This document shows positions 1 to 7,289 of a DNA stretch of 64,000 nt, piece by piece. The notes beneath the pieces are model-generated. The model saw only the letters and a program-made list of their open reading frames with translations. It did no database searches and was not told where the DNA came from. The position numbers and the translations under genes were made by a program. The stretch comes from Prevotella sp. UBA6994 (GTDB taxonomy: Bacteria > Bacteroidota > Bacteroidia > Bacteroidales > Bacteroidaceae), in the NCBI GenBank assembly GCA_002449845.1, contig DJXW01000037.1, positions 4,750-68,749 of the forward strand, in the 5' to 3' direction. The first letter of the stretch is position 1, and every line of letters begins with the position of its first letter.

Positions 1-58
1 TTGCTTCTTGCTTCTAACTTTCTTGTTTCTTGCTTCTAAAAAAACTTCTTGCAAGAAT
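1..58. repeat. Low-complexity CTTGCTTCT-type array downstream of recA
   Basis: This stretch consists of imperfect repeats of the kind CTTGCTTCT/TTTCTTG, directly beyond the recA stop codon. Related runs lie at 1105-1140 (as the complement) and 1557-1593, so recA has this material on both sides. I see no gene here. Confidence 0.6.
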
Positions 59-1093
59 TTAATTCATATTCTCTTGTATGGTTTGTGTAATTTGGGCTTC
101 CAACTCCTCGCAAAGTTCTGGGTTATCATTGAGCAAAGCCTTTGTAGCATCGCGACCTTGAGCCAGTTTGTTTCCTTGGTATGAGAACCAAGAGCCACTC
201 TTTTGGATGATGCCAAACTCTACGCCGAGGTCGAGAATTTCACCCACCTTAGAGATTCCTTCTCCGAAGGTGATTTCAAACTCAGCCTTGCGGAAAGGAG
301 GAGCCACCTTATTTTTCACCACTTTCACGCGTACTTGATTTCCAATCACTTGGTCACCGTCTTTCAATGCCGTTACCCTGCGGATATCTAAGCGTACCGA
401 CGCATAGAATTTCAACGCGTTTCCGCCCGTGGTGGTTTCTGGGTTGCCAAACATCACACCAATCTTCTCACGCAATTGGTTGATGAAGATACAGGTGGTA
501 TTGGTCTTGGCGATGGTTGATGTCAATTTTCGCAGAGCCTGGCTCATCAATCTTGCTTGCAGACCTACGGCAGAATCGCCCATATCTCCTTCAATCTCTT
601 TCTTTGGCGTGAGAGCTGCCACGGAGTCGATAACAATGATGTCAATGGCAGATGAACGGATGAGTTGGTCAGCAATTTCCAATGCCTGTTCACCGTTGTC
701 TGGTTGTGAAATCCAGAGGTTGTCCACATCAACTCCCAGTTTTGCCGCATAAAAGCGGTCGAAAGCATGTTCAGCATCAATGAAGGCAGCAATGCCGCCT
801 AACTTCTGAGCCTCGGCAATGGCATGGATAGCCAAAGTAGTCTTACCCGACGATTCCGGACCATAGATTTCGATGATTCGTCCACGAGGATAGCCACCTA
901 CGCCTAATGCCACATTGAGTCCTATCGACCCCGTGGGTATCACGTCAACATTTTCCACTTGCTCATCACCCATGCGCATGATAGAGCCCTTACCAAAATC
1001 CTTTTCTATTTTAGACATGGCAGCCTGTAATGCTTTCAGCTTTTCAGCATTCGGATTGGTTGCTGCCATTTCTTCAGTTGCTTTTTTTGACAT
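59..1093 (-). CDS. recA: Recombinase RecA
   Basis: RecA is the ATP-dependent strand-exchange protein of homologous recombination and the co-protease that triggers the SOS response. The 344-residue length is normal for the family. Visible features are the Walker A motif GPESSGKTT at residues 78-86, the Walker B-like IDIIVIDSVAAL segment, the QALRKLT and FINQLREKIGVMFGNPETT loop-2 region, and GGNALKFYASVRLDIRR. The start ATG at 1093 gives the usual N-terminal helix (KLKALQAAMSKIEKDFGKGSIMRM). Only 11 bp separate the start codon from the edge of the repeat-bounded cassette at 1105-1593. I find no clear TAnnTTTG box directly upstream, so recA may be read from an upstream promoter or from one inside the cassette. 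Confidence 0.98.
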   Translation of the reverse strand: MSKKATEEMAATNPNAEKLKALQAAMSKIEKDFGKGSIMRMGDEQVENVDVIPTGSIGLNVALGVGGYPRGRIIEIYGPESSGKTTLAIHAIAEAQKLGGIAAFIDAEHAFDRFYAAKLGVDVDNLWISQPDNGEQALEIADQLIRSSAIDIIVIDSVAALTPKKEIEGDMGDSAVGLQARLMSQALRKLTSTIAKTNTTCIFINQLREKIGVMFGNPETTTGGNALKFYASVRLDIRRVTALKDGDQVIGNQVRVKVVKNKVAPPFRKAEFEITFGEGISKVGEILDLGVEFGIIQKSGSWFSYQGNKLAQGRDATKALLNDNPELCEELEAQITQTIQENMN

Positions 1094-1104
1094 AATTATA
1101 TTTT

Positions 1105-1593
1105 AAGAAAGTAAGAATCAAGAAGTAAGAAGCATGAGATATGCTTAATTATCTGAGTCTTACTGTTGTTGAGTATTTACTAATTTTTCTTGCAGATTGG
1201 TCCTGAGACCTATTAACATTCGTGCTATTTCCTTTTTCAGTTTCAAATATCAATAATTGTTCATGGTTCATGTAATGAAGAGATTCCGCTATCTCTAATT
1301 GACACATGGTTTCTGTAAGAGAGCCAAAAGCTATTTCAATGAAATGTATTCTTTCTTTAACAGAAAACCTTCCCATACCTTCTGCAATGTTGGATGGGAT
1401 GGAGATGACTGATCTTTGAAGTTGGTTGTTTAAGGAATGCCTCTCTTCCTTTGGGAAAGATTTGATGAGGTTGTAAACATCCACAACTAATTGTCTCGCT
1501 TTATGATAAACATTCAGCTTGCGATAATAAAAGTCATCCATCTGCGATAAAAGGTAATCTCCTGCTTCTAACTTTCTTGCCTCTTACTTTCTT
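1105..1593. repeat. Repeat-bounded cassette carrying the four-helix-bundle gene
   Basis: The left edge (1105-1140, beginning AAGAAAGTAAGA) and the complement of the right edge (1557-1593) match at most positions over about 36 bp: both read AAGAAAGTAAGA..., then CAAGAA, then AGAAGCA.GAGAT. They therefore form imperfect inverted repeats around a single small gene. Similar sequence at 1-45 means simple-sequence drift is an alternative explanation. The cassette sits between the recA start codon (1093) and the 3' end of the next gene (1607). A mobile or IVS-like origin is inference. Confidence 0.45.
1149..1541 (-). pseudogene. Four-helix-bundle protein (23S rRNA IVS-type), frameshifted near the C-terminus
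   Basis: The first ~100 residues match the four-helix-bundle family named after proteins encoded in 23S rRNA intervening sequences: DFYYRKLNVYHKARQLV, the RSVISIPSNIAEGMGR motif, then SLTETMCQLEIAESL. The family has no established enzymatic role. After LLIFETEK the reading frame ends in a low-complexity tail. The +1 frame at the same place encodes KEIARMLIGLRTNLQEKL followed by a stop at 1160-1162, which is the expected last helix. The switch is at the A5 run (T5 on the plus strand, 1233-1237), so one extra base explains it. This could be a real mutation or a homopolymer sequencing error; an intact gene would span 1160-1541. Confidence 0.8.
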
Positions 1594-1606
1594 GCCACTC
1601 CCTCTC

Positions 1607-2911
1607 TCAGAGCTCCAAATCCCCGTCAAACACTTCGTGCCAGGGGAGGCCGTGGATATTGAGCTGTTCCATGAATGGATCGGGGTCAAAGTCCTCTACG
1701 TTCCATACGCCTGGCTTACGCCAAAGACCCTTGACAAACATCATTGCGCCAATCATGGCAGGTACACCCGTGGTGTAGCTTACACCCTGCATACCCGTCT
1801 CTTGGTAAGCCTCTTGGTGCTTGCAGTTGTTGTAAACGTAATACGTGCGCTCCTTGCCGTCCTTGATACCACGTATCCTGCATCCAATACTCGTTTCACC
1901 TTCGTAATTCTCTCCGAGATCTTGAGGATTAGGCAATACGGCCTTGAGGAATTGCAATGGAATGATTTTCACCTTGACCGTTTTGCTTGGGTCCTCAGCC
2001 AAGGGAGCCTCGTAAACCACCTCGTCGATTCTGCTCATTCCGATGTTCTGAATCACGTCAAGGTGCTTGATGTATTGTTCGCCGAAAGTCATCCAGAAAC
2101 GAGCCTGCTTGATGGTGGGATAGTTCTTCACCAGACTCTCCAGTTCTTCATGGTGCAACAGGTAACTCTCTCGTGGACCGATGTTAGGGTAGGTGAGAGG
2201 CTTGTGTATTTCCAGTGGCTCTGTCTCTATCCATTGCCCATCCTTGTAATACAATCCCTTTTGCGTAATCTCTCGGATATTGATTTCCGGGTTGAAGTTG
2301 GTGGCAAAAGCCTTGTGATGGTCTCCCGCATTACAATCCACGATGTCGAGATAATGTATCTCGTCGAAGTGGTGCTTGGCGGCGTATGCGGTATAGATGC
2401 CACTCACGCCCGGGTCGAATCCGCAACCCAGAATGGCAGTCAGTCCTGCTTGTTCAAAGCGATCTTTATATGCCCATTGCCAACTGTATTCAAAGTGCGC
2501 CTCGTCTTTTGGCTCATAGTTGGCTGTGTCGAGATAATTGCATCCACATGCCAAACAAGCATCCATGATGGTCAGGTCTTGATAGGGCAGGGCTAAGTTG
2601 ATGACCAATTCGGGTTTGAAATCGTTGAAGAGTGCTTTCAACTGCTCTACGTCGTCAGCATCTACCTGTGCTGTGGTCAAGTTGATGGTGGAGTCTTGTC
2701 CTTTCAGAACGTAGAATGTGGTTTCTCCCCTTTGTTCCTTGCATTCAACGGACAATCCCAATCGTTCGATAAGAGAGTTAACCAACAGGTCGCACTTCTC
2801 CTTTCTACGACTTGCAATCATAAAGTCAGTAAAGACGTCAGCATTCTGTACAATCTTGAATGCTGCTACTGTGGCGACGCCTCCAGCGCCAATCATCAGA
2901 ATTTTGCTCAT
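1607..2911 (-). CDS. Saccharopine dehydrogenase-family protein, probable carboxynorspermidine dehydrogenase
   Basis: This is a 434-residue NAD(P)-dependent oxidoreductase. It starts with the Rossmann motif MIGAGGVATVAAFK (residues ~6-19), followed by ASRRKEKCDLL and the catalytic-domain segment GCGFDPGVSGIYTAYAAKHHF. The overall layout and length match carboxynorspermidine synthase/dehydrogenases, which reductively condense aspartate semialdehyde with a diamine in the alternative spermidine pathway and are widespread in Bacteroidales. Its usual decarboxylase partner (nspC) is not in this window, so the assignment rests on family resemblance. A -7 box lies at 2952-2959. A lysine-pathway saccharopine reductase is the main alternative. 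Confidence 0.82.
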   Translation of the reverse strand: MSKILMIGAGGVATVAAFKIVQNADVFTDFMIASRRKEKCDLLVNSLIERLGLSVECKEQRGETTFYVLKGQDSTINLTTAQVDADDVEQLKALFNDFKPELVINLALPYQDLTIMDACLACGCNYLDTANYEPKDEAHFEYSWQWAYKDRFEQAGLTAILGCGFDPGVSGIYTAYAAKHHFDEIHYLDIVDCNAGDHHKAFATNFNPEINIREITQKGLYYKDGQWIETEPLEIHKPLTYPNIGPRESYLLHHEELESLVKNYPTIKQARFWMTFGEQYIKHLDVIQNIGMSRIDEVVYEAPLAEDPSKTVKVKIIPLQFLKAVLPNPQDLGENYEGETSIGCRIRGIKDGKERTYYVYNNCKHQEAYQETGMQGVSYTTGVPAMIGAMMFVKGLWRKPGVWNVEDFDPDPFMEQLNIHGLPWHEVFDGDLEL

Positions 2912-2951
2912 TTGGTAACTTATTATTAATTGTTAGTTGTTTTTCATTCTA

Positions 2952-2959
2952 CAAAGATA
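2952..2959 (-). promoter_or_regulatory. -7 box (TATCTTTG) of the saccharopine dehydrogenase-family gene
   Basis: On the minus strand the sequence reads TATCTTTG, an exact match to the Bacteroidetes -7 consensus TAnnTTTG, 40 bases upstream of the ATG at 2911. Confidence 0.65.
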
Positions 2960-3512
2960 CGCTTTTCTAAGAACATAAGCAATAAAAATGGGTAATAATT
3001 TGTCAAACGGTTGCTATTTTTAGTTTTTTTACTTGTTGTCTGGCATCATGATTAATCATATACGTAAAATTTGTTTTGTTATGAAAATTCTGAATTTACC
3101 CCCTAAAAAATGGGCAGTATTTCAAAATGATTGAGAGTTGGTTGGAAATATGCCAAAATTTTTGTGTTTTGTTAATCCAATGATAATCAGGTATTTGTGG
3201 TTTCTTTTGTTTTAGTTAATGAATATTTCTTGTATATTTCTATCAAATAGCTCCCATTTTTACCGTTTTTTAACCATCATTTTATGGGTGCTAACTATAT
3301 ACTTTACGGTCGTAACATATATAGTTAGCTCCGTAACATGTATAGTTACGAGCAATAACTCGTAATTTTACCCATTTTATCTCTATTTTTCACCATCTAT
3401 TTTCCAGAATGCCAGAAAATTCAGACAAAAATTTGTCAAGATGTTTGGGGGTAATTAGAGAAAAGAGGTGAGAGGTGAGGGGTGAGAGAAATGATAAGGC
3501 TGCTTGAATGAA
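2960..3512. other. AT-rich intergenic stretch with a palindrome array
   Basis: I see no convincing coding sequence. It is AT-rich and contains the 21-22 bp-spaced array at 3290-3360, then a purine-rich GAGGTGAGAGGTGAGG run at about 3467-3490, and leads into the inverted-repeat element that starts at 3513. Confidence 0.6.
3290..3360. repeat. Tandem ~21-22 bp palindromic units (TAAC...GTTA)
   Basis: The tetramer TAAC recurs at 3292, 3313, 3334 and 3356 (spacing 21, 21, 22). The units are imperfect palindromes of the form TAAC-n7-GTTA. An exact 11 bp inverted match pairs GCTAACTATAT (3290-3300) with ATATAGTTAGC (3319-3329). The 10-mer TAACTATATA is also found in the 22 bp array at 28904. Confidence 0.6.
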
Positions 3513-4072
3513 CATATTACGGCTCAGACGAAAAACAATAGGGGAAGAAGATGGTTAATTCACAATTCATAATTTACAAGTAAAGATTGACTGATGAATC
3601 AGATGAATGGCCAATGATGAAAGGCTCATGGTCTTCATTGAAGATTTGTCTCGATAGAAATGTCACGATAGAGGGAAATGCCGCTAGGCATTTGATGTTA
3701 GTAGACAGCCATGCAGAATCGCCGTTAGGTGATTCGAAATGGCTGGAAAGAAAGAGTTGTGGTGGAGAAAGCCTGCCTTTAGGTAGGCGATATGGCTTTT
3801 CATGTCCCCTACCTAAAGGCAGGGCATTCCGTTTGCTGCATCCCCCATCCCAGCCATTTCGCCGTACCTATGGGCACGGCTGTATGGCTGGCTACTAACA
3901 TCTGATGCCTATCGGCATCTTTCCGTACTGCATTATTATTACTCGACATCGACTACAAACACAATCTTCAATCTTCAATCTTCAATCTTCAATTATCCAT
4001 TATGAATTATGAATTGTGAATTATAAATTTCAATCTTCTTCCCCTATGAAAAATCGCTTGAGCCCATATTAC
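3513..4072. repeat. Long inverted-repeat element made of nested small hairpins (MITE-like)
   Basis: The outer arms, 3513-3580 and 4003-4072, are imperfect complements. They share an AGGGGAAGAAG/CTTCTTCCCCT block, an AATTCACAATTCATAATT/AATTATGAATTGTGAATT block and terminal CATATTACGG/CCCATATTACAG-type ends. Inside, 3694-3712 pairs with 3884-3902 (one mismatch), 3735-3746 pairs exactly with 3850-3861, and 3772-3787 pairs exactly with 3808-3823. Small hairpins of the form GCC-TA-GGC stud both arms (3676-3693, 3716-3735, 3771-3788, 3861-3880, 3905-3920). A 103-codon open frame across it is best read as a by-product of this structure. It has no transposase, so it could be a non-autonomous element or a structured RNA. 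Function is unknown. Confidence 0.6.
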
Positions 4073-4170
4073 AGATTGTAAAGTTGTGGCTATGTATAAA
4101 GCATTAAGAAAAAAGGAGTTGGATCAATACTATTTGTGCCAACTCCTTAGATATGTCTTTTATAATAATG

Positions 4171-4758
4171 CTATTGAAGTTCTTCGGCTTTGATGCCCAT
4201 AGCATTCATCAGTGAATAGCCCAATATCTCCTGTTGAAATTTGCCGCCCTGCATGGGTTGCATGGAAAATACCGTGATATGCTTGTTGTCATCGTTTTGC
4301 CGACGCAAGGCGAAACGTATATGATTATATAAGATTTCGTTGTCAGCATCAGGGACAATCATGATACGTTTCACGTCTTGTTGGGAGCAGATGGTTTCCA
4401 TCACATCCAAGAAGAAATCGTCAGCGTTGACAATGTCTTCAATGGGAAGACAGGTGATGGAAAACTCACCCAAATGGTCTTTGAATGCTTTTTCGTGAAA
4501 CTCGTTGATCAAATCAGATGGGGCGAAATTTGCTAAAGACTTCGTTTCTTTCCTATGAATCAGCACCACCTGTATCTTATTGTCTCCTTCCCTAATACCA
4601 CCGTCAAGAGCAATGCAATCCAACCACCTTGCCATGTCTGCAGGAGGTATGCGCCGCCCAATCATTCGCTCAAAGTTGACAATCAAGTCAAAAGCTACAC
4701 GGTCGATGTAGTTGGCATCGGCTATGATGATGTTTTCGCACGAAGATATTGTTTTCAT
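4171..4758 (-). CDS. Conserved hypothetical cytoplasmic protein
   Basis: I do not recognise a functional family. The protein has about 195 residues, no signal peptide and no membrane segment, with a mixed composition suggesting an alpha/beta fold (IIIADANYIDRVAFDLIVNFE near the start, RIMIVPDADNEILYNHI near residue 135). A NYN/PIN-like or Rossmann-like fold is conceivable but not demonstrated. The ATG at 4758 overlaps the stop of the upstream gene as TGATG, indicating translational coupling with the zinc-ribbon membrane protein. I chose this ATG over an adjacent in-frame TTG. Confidence 0.75.
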   Translation of the reverse strand: MKTISSCENIIIADANYIDRVAFDLIVNFERMIGRRIPPADMARWLDCIALDGGIREGDNKIQVVLIHRKETKSLANFAPSDLINEFHEKAFKDHLGEFSITCLPIEDIVNADDFFLDVMETICSQQDVKRIMIVPDADNEILYNHIRFALRRQNDDNKHITVFSMQPMQGGKFQQEILGYSLMNAMGIKAEELQ

Positions 4759-5558
4759 CAAAACGCCTCGGCTCTTTTTTTCTCTTTCTTCAACATATAT
4801 GCCTCATGTGGCAACATTCTGGTGCCTAAAAAGATAAGGTAAATAACTGTGAAGACGAAGAATGCGGTGTCAGAATAAAACTCCTTGCTGGTGAGGTTGA
4901 AGATGACGCCAGTGGCAAAATGCAATCCACTACAGATCAACATGAGCAGTCCACATGTTGAAATGCTGCCGAAATAAGTGGAGTTAAGACGCAAGCCTAA
5001 GATGAAATATGATGCTTCTGACAAGGCGAGCAATGCAAAACATGCGTTATAAGCAAACTTTACCATAGTGGCAGAAGTGGCTGTTTCGCCAATGCTTGGC
5101 AATGCGGCTGCAAGAAGGTGGTAACACAACAAAAGTATCATGGTGACATTGATGTGCCCTGTGAAATTGCGAAATTCAAATCTCAACCCTTTCATCAAAC
5201 AATATAATAAGGTGGTCTCTCCAATTGTCTTCATCACGTGTCCTGCGACGTGGAGGGTAGAGATGGGAGGAAGAGACAGACGATTAACGAAGTAATCGTT
5301 AACCGACGAGTCAAGGAAATAAATGAAAAGTTGACCGATGACAGCCACAATGATGGCACAAATTGTCATGATTCGGGGTAGGGGAGACTGCAGGAAATCA
5401 ACACTGATGTTTTGTCCCGATTTCATCCAGTGCAAACTGTAATTACATGTAGGACACATTCTCGTTTGTACTTCTACCTCCGTATGACAATGAGGACATT
5501 TTCTAGTTTCCTCTCCGTTAGGTCTAACAATGAAATTATTCTTATCTTTTTTCTGCAT
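4758..5558 (-). CDS. Zinc-ribbon membrane protein, function unknown
   Basis: The N-terminus carries two CxxC knuckles (CPHC, CPTC) spaced as in a zinc ribbon: KCPHCHTEVEVQTRMCPTC. It is followed by hydrophobic stretches consistent with about six membrane helices (IMTICAIIVAVIGQLFIYFL, then several more to the C-terminus). The C-terminal tail is basic (KKEKKRAEAF). A longer frame upstream starts at 5615, but the -7 box at 5584-5591 lies inside that extension, so I place the start at 5558. It is coupled to the downstream hypothetical gene. No enzymatic function can be inferred. Confidence 0.75.
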   Translation of the reverse strand: MQKKDKNNFIVRPNGEETRKCPHCHTEVEVQTRMCPTCNYSLHWMKSGQNISVDFLQSPLPRIMTICAIIVAVIGQLFIYFLDSSVNDYFVNRLSLPPISTLHVAGHVMKTIGETTLLYCLMKGLRFEFRNFTGHINVTMILLLCYHLLAAALPSIGETATSATMVKFAYNACFALLALSEASYFILGLRLNSTYFGSISTCGLLMLICSGLHFATGVIFNLTSKEFYSDTAFFVFTVIYLIFLGTRMLPHEAYMLKKEKKRAEAF

Positions 5559-5583
5559 TTGGCTTTTGTATTTAAATTTTTTG

Positions 5584-5591
5584 CAAAGATA
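5584..5591 (-). promoter_or_regulatory. -7 box (TATCTTTG) deciding the start of the zinc-ribbon gene
   Basis: TATCTTTG on the minus strand, 25 bases upstream of the ATG at 5558. Its position makes the in-frame upstream start at 5615 unlikely. Confidence 0.65.
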
Positions 5592-5731
5592 ATAATAATA
5601 TTTATAATAAAACATTTAAAATGTAAAATTTTACTATATGGTTTTTTCTTCACAAACCATGTTTTTTTCTTCAAGTAACATAATTGTTGTTTATTTTACT
5701 TTTTCTCACGCATAAAAAAATGAAAAAGTAT

Positions 5732-5762
5732 TTGGTTATTAAATATTTCTGATTATCTTTGC
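5732..5762 (+). promoter_or_regulatory. Promoter of rhaD (TTTG-N19-TATCTTTG)
   Basis: TTTG at 5732-5735 and TATCTTTG at 5755-5762 are 19 bases apart, a full match to the Bacteroidetes primary-sigma promoter. The rhaD ATG follows 25 bases later. Confidence 0.75.
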
Positions 5763-5787
5763 AGTATCTAATATAAAATTAACGATT

Positions 5788-6597
5788 ATGAAGAGTGTAC
5801 TTTCAAGTAGGCCAGCTTTAGAGGCTGAGGTAATGAAAATAGCAGAGGTAGCAGGCTATCTTTGGCAAAATGGATGGGCAGAACGTAATGGTGGTAACAT
5901 CACGGTGAACGTAACTGACTTTGTTGACGATGAGATGAAGCAGATGCCAGCCATTAGTGACGTAAAACAGATTGGAACGACATTGCCCTATCTGAAAGGT
6001 TGCTATTTCTATTGTAAGGGAACGGGTAAACGTATGCGCGACTTGGCAAGATGGCCTATGGACAATGGCAGCATTATCCGTATCTTGGATGATTGCGCCA
6101 GCTATGTCATTATTGCAGACAATCCCGTATTGCCTACCAGTGAGTTGCCCAGTCATCTCACGGTTCATAATCATTTGATAGAAAAAGGTTCTAATTATAA
6201 GGCTACCGTACATACGCACCCCATCGAATTGGTGGCAATGAGTCATAATAAGGCTTTCCTGGGAAAGGACGTACTCACGAATATCCTTTGGAGCATGATT
6301 CCAGAAACCAAGGCATTCTGTCCGTTAGGATTGGGTATTATACCTTACACATTGCCAGGAAGTGTGGAGTTGGCAGATGCTACCCTGAAAGAATTAGATG
6401 ATTATGACGTGGTGATGTGGGAAAAGCATGGTGTGTTCGCTCAAGGACTTGACGTAATGGATGCGTTCGACCAGATAGACGTGTTGTCGAAGAGTGCGAA
6501 GATATATATCGATGCCAAGTGTATGGGTTTTGAACCGGAAGGTATGAGTCAAGAGCAAATGGCAGAAATGACAAAGGCATTTAACTTGCCTAAATAA
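5788..6597 (+). CDS. rhaD: Rhamnulose-1-phosphate aldolase
   Basis: Class II aldolase that splits L-rhamnulose 1-phosphate into dihydroxyacetone phosphate and L-lactaldehyde, the last step of phosphorylative rhamnose breakdown. The 269 residues match the family length. Zinc ligands are visible as H142 and H144 in VHTHP and H214 in EKHGVFAQG, and the catalytic Glu is probably E119 in TSELPSH. The N-terminal NGGNITV motif is also typical. It is transcribed towards the rhaT-rhaA-rhaB group on the opposite strand, giving a complete pathway split over two transcripts. Confidence 0.96.
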   Translation: MKSVLSSRPALEAEVMKIAEVAGYLWQNGWAERNGGNITVNVTDFVDDEMKQMPAISDVKQIGTTLPYLKGCYFYCKGTGKRMRDLARWPMDNGSIIRILDDCASYVIIADNPVLPTSELPSHLTVHNHLIEKGSNYKATVHTHPIELVAMSHNKAFLGKDVLTNILWSMIPETKAFCPLGLGIIPYTLPGSVELADATLKELDDYDVVMWEKHGVFAQGLDVMDAFDQIDVLSKSAKIYIDAKCMGFEPEGMSQEQMAEMTKAFNLPK

Positions 6598-6623
6598 GAT
6601 TGTTCACATAAATTTTTAATAAG

Positions 6624-7196
6624 ATGAAAACGATTTTTTTGAAAGTATTTGTTTGTGCTGTAGCACTGACAATGGGAACTCAGATGGCAAGTGCCCAAGA
6701 GGTATACAAGCAGAATGGTGTAACATTAGGGACATCTACTAATTCTGCTTTACAAGAGCAAGCTTTGAAACAGCAGGAGCAGAATGTGAAAGAACGCCAG
6801 CAAGCTCTGAAGGAAAGTCAGAAACGACAAAAAGAGGCTGAAAAGGCGCAGAAGGAAGCCATGAAACAGCAGAAAGAAGCTGAAAAGGCTCAGAAGCAAA
6901 TGGAAAAAGAGCGCAAACAAGCCGAAAAAGAAGCTAAGAAAGCTGAAAAGGAAGCTAAGAAGCAGTTGAAGGAACAGCAAAAGAAACAAAAGGCAAAAGA
7001 AGCTGCAGCCAAAGCAAGCCAAAAAGCCAATAAAGCTCAGAGAGATGCCCAGAAAGCAGCAGATAAGGTTGCCCAAGCTCGCCAAAAGGGATTATCGCAA
7101 GAAAAGATTCTGAAACTGGAAGAGAAATCCATTAATGCTCAGCAAAAGGCATTGAAGGCAGCGGAGAAAGCTGCGAAACTTCAGGAAAAGTTGTGA
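6624..7196 (+). CDS. Secreted Lys/Gln/Ala-rich coiled-coil protein
   Basis: The first ~25 residues form a signal peptide (TIFLKVFVCAVALTMGTQ, then MASAQ). The remaining ~165 residues are almost entirely K, Q, A and E in heptad-like runs (QKEAEKAQKEAMKQQKEAEK), predicting a long alpha-helical coiled coil exported to the periplasm. No catalytic motif is present and I do not assign a function. It lies 26 bp after rhaD and is followed by a strong terminator, so it probably shares the rhaD transcript. Low complexity makes family assignment unreliable. Confidence 0.8.
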   Translation: MKTIFLKVFVCAVALTMGTQMASAQEVYKQNGVTLGTSTNSALQEQALKQQEQNVKERQQALKESQKRQKEAEKAQKEAMKQQKEAEKAQKQMEKERKQAEKEAKKAEKEAKKQLKEQQKKQKAKEAAAKASQKANKAQRDAQKAADKVAQARQKGLSQEKILKLEEKSINAQQKALKAAEKAAKLQEKL

Positions 7197-7220
7197 TTTT
7201 TATATAAAACTCTTTTTTTT

Positions 7221-7260
7221 AAAAAAAGCCCCTTGCGCTTTTGCGTAGGGGACATTTTTT
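7221..7260. terminator. Bidirectional intrinsic terminator between the rhaD and rhaT transcripts
   Basis: A GC-rich stem (CCCCT at 7229-7233 with AGGGG at 7247-7251, plus an inner CGC/GCG) is followed by T6 on the plus strand. On the minus strand the stem is followed by T7. It sits between convergent genes and probably stops both transcripts. Confidence 0.75.
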
Positions 7261-7289
7261 GTTTGTGTAAGATGATGTGTCTTTTAGGT

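Noticed and set aside
1577..2596. A 339-codon open frame on the plus strand
   Set aside because: It is antisense to the well-supported saccharopine dehydrogenase-family gene and has no family resemblance.
3587..3898. A 103-codon open frame on the plus strand
   Set aside because: It lies wholly within the nested inverted-repeat element. Its codons are explained by hairpin symmetry, and it has no promoter box or recognisable domain.
5559..5615. N-terminal extension of the zinc-ribbon membrane protein
   Set aside because: The -7 promoter box lies inside it, so it would not be transcribed.
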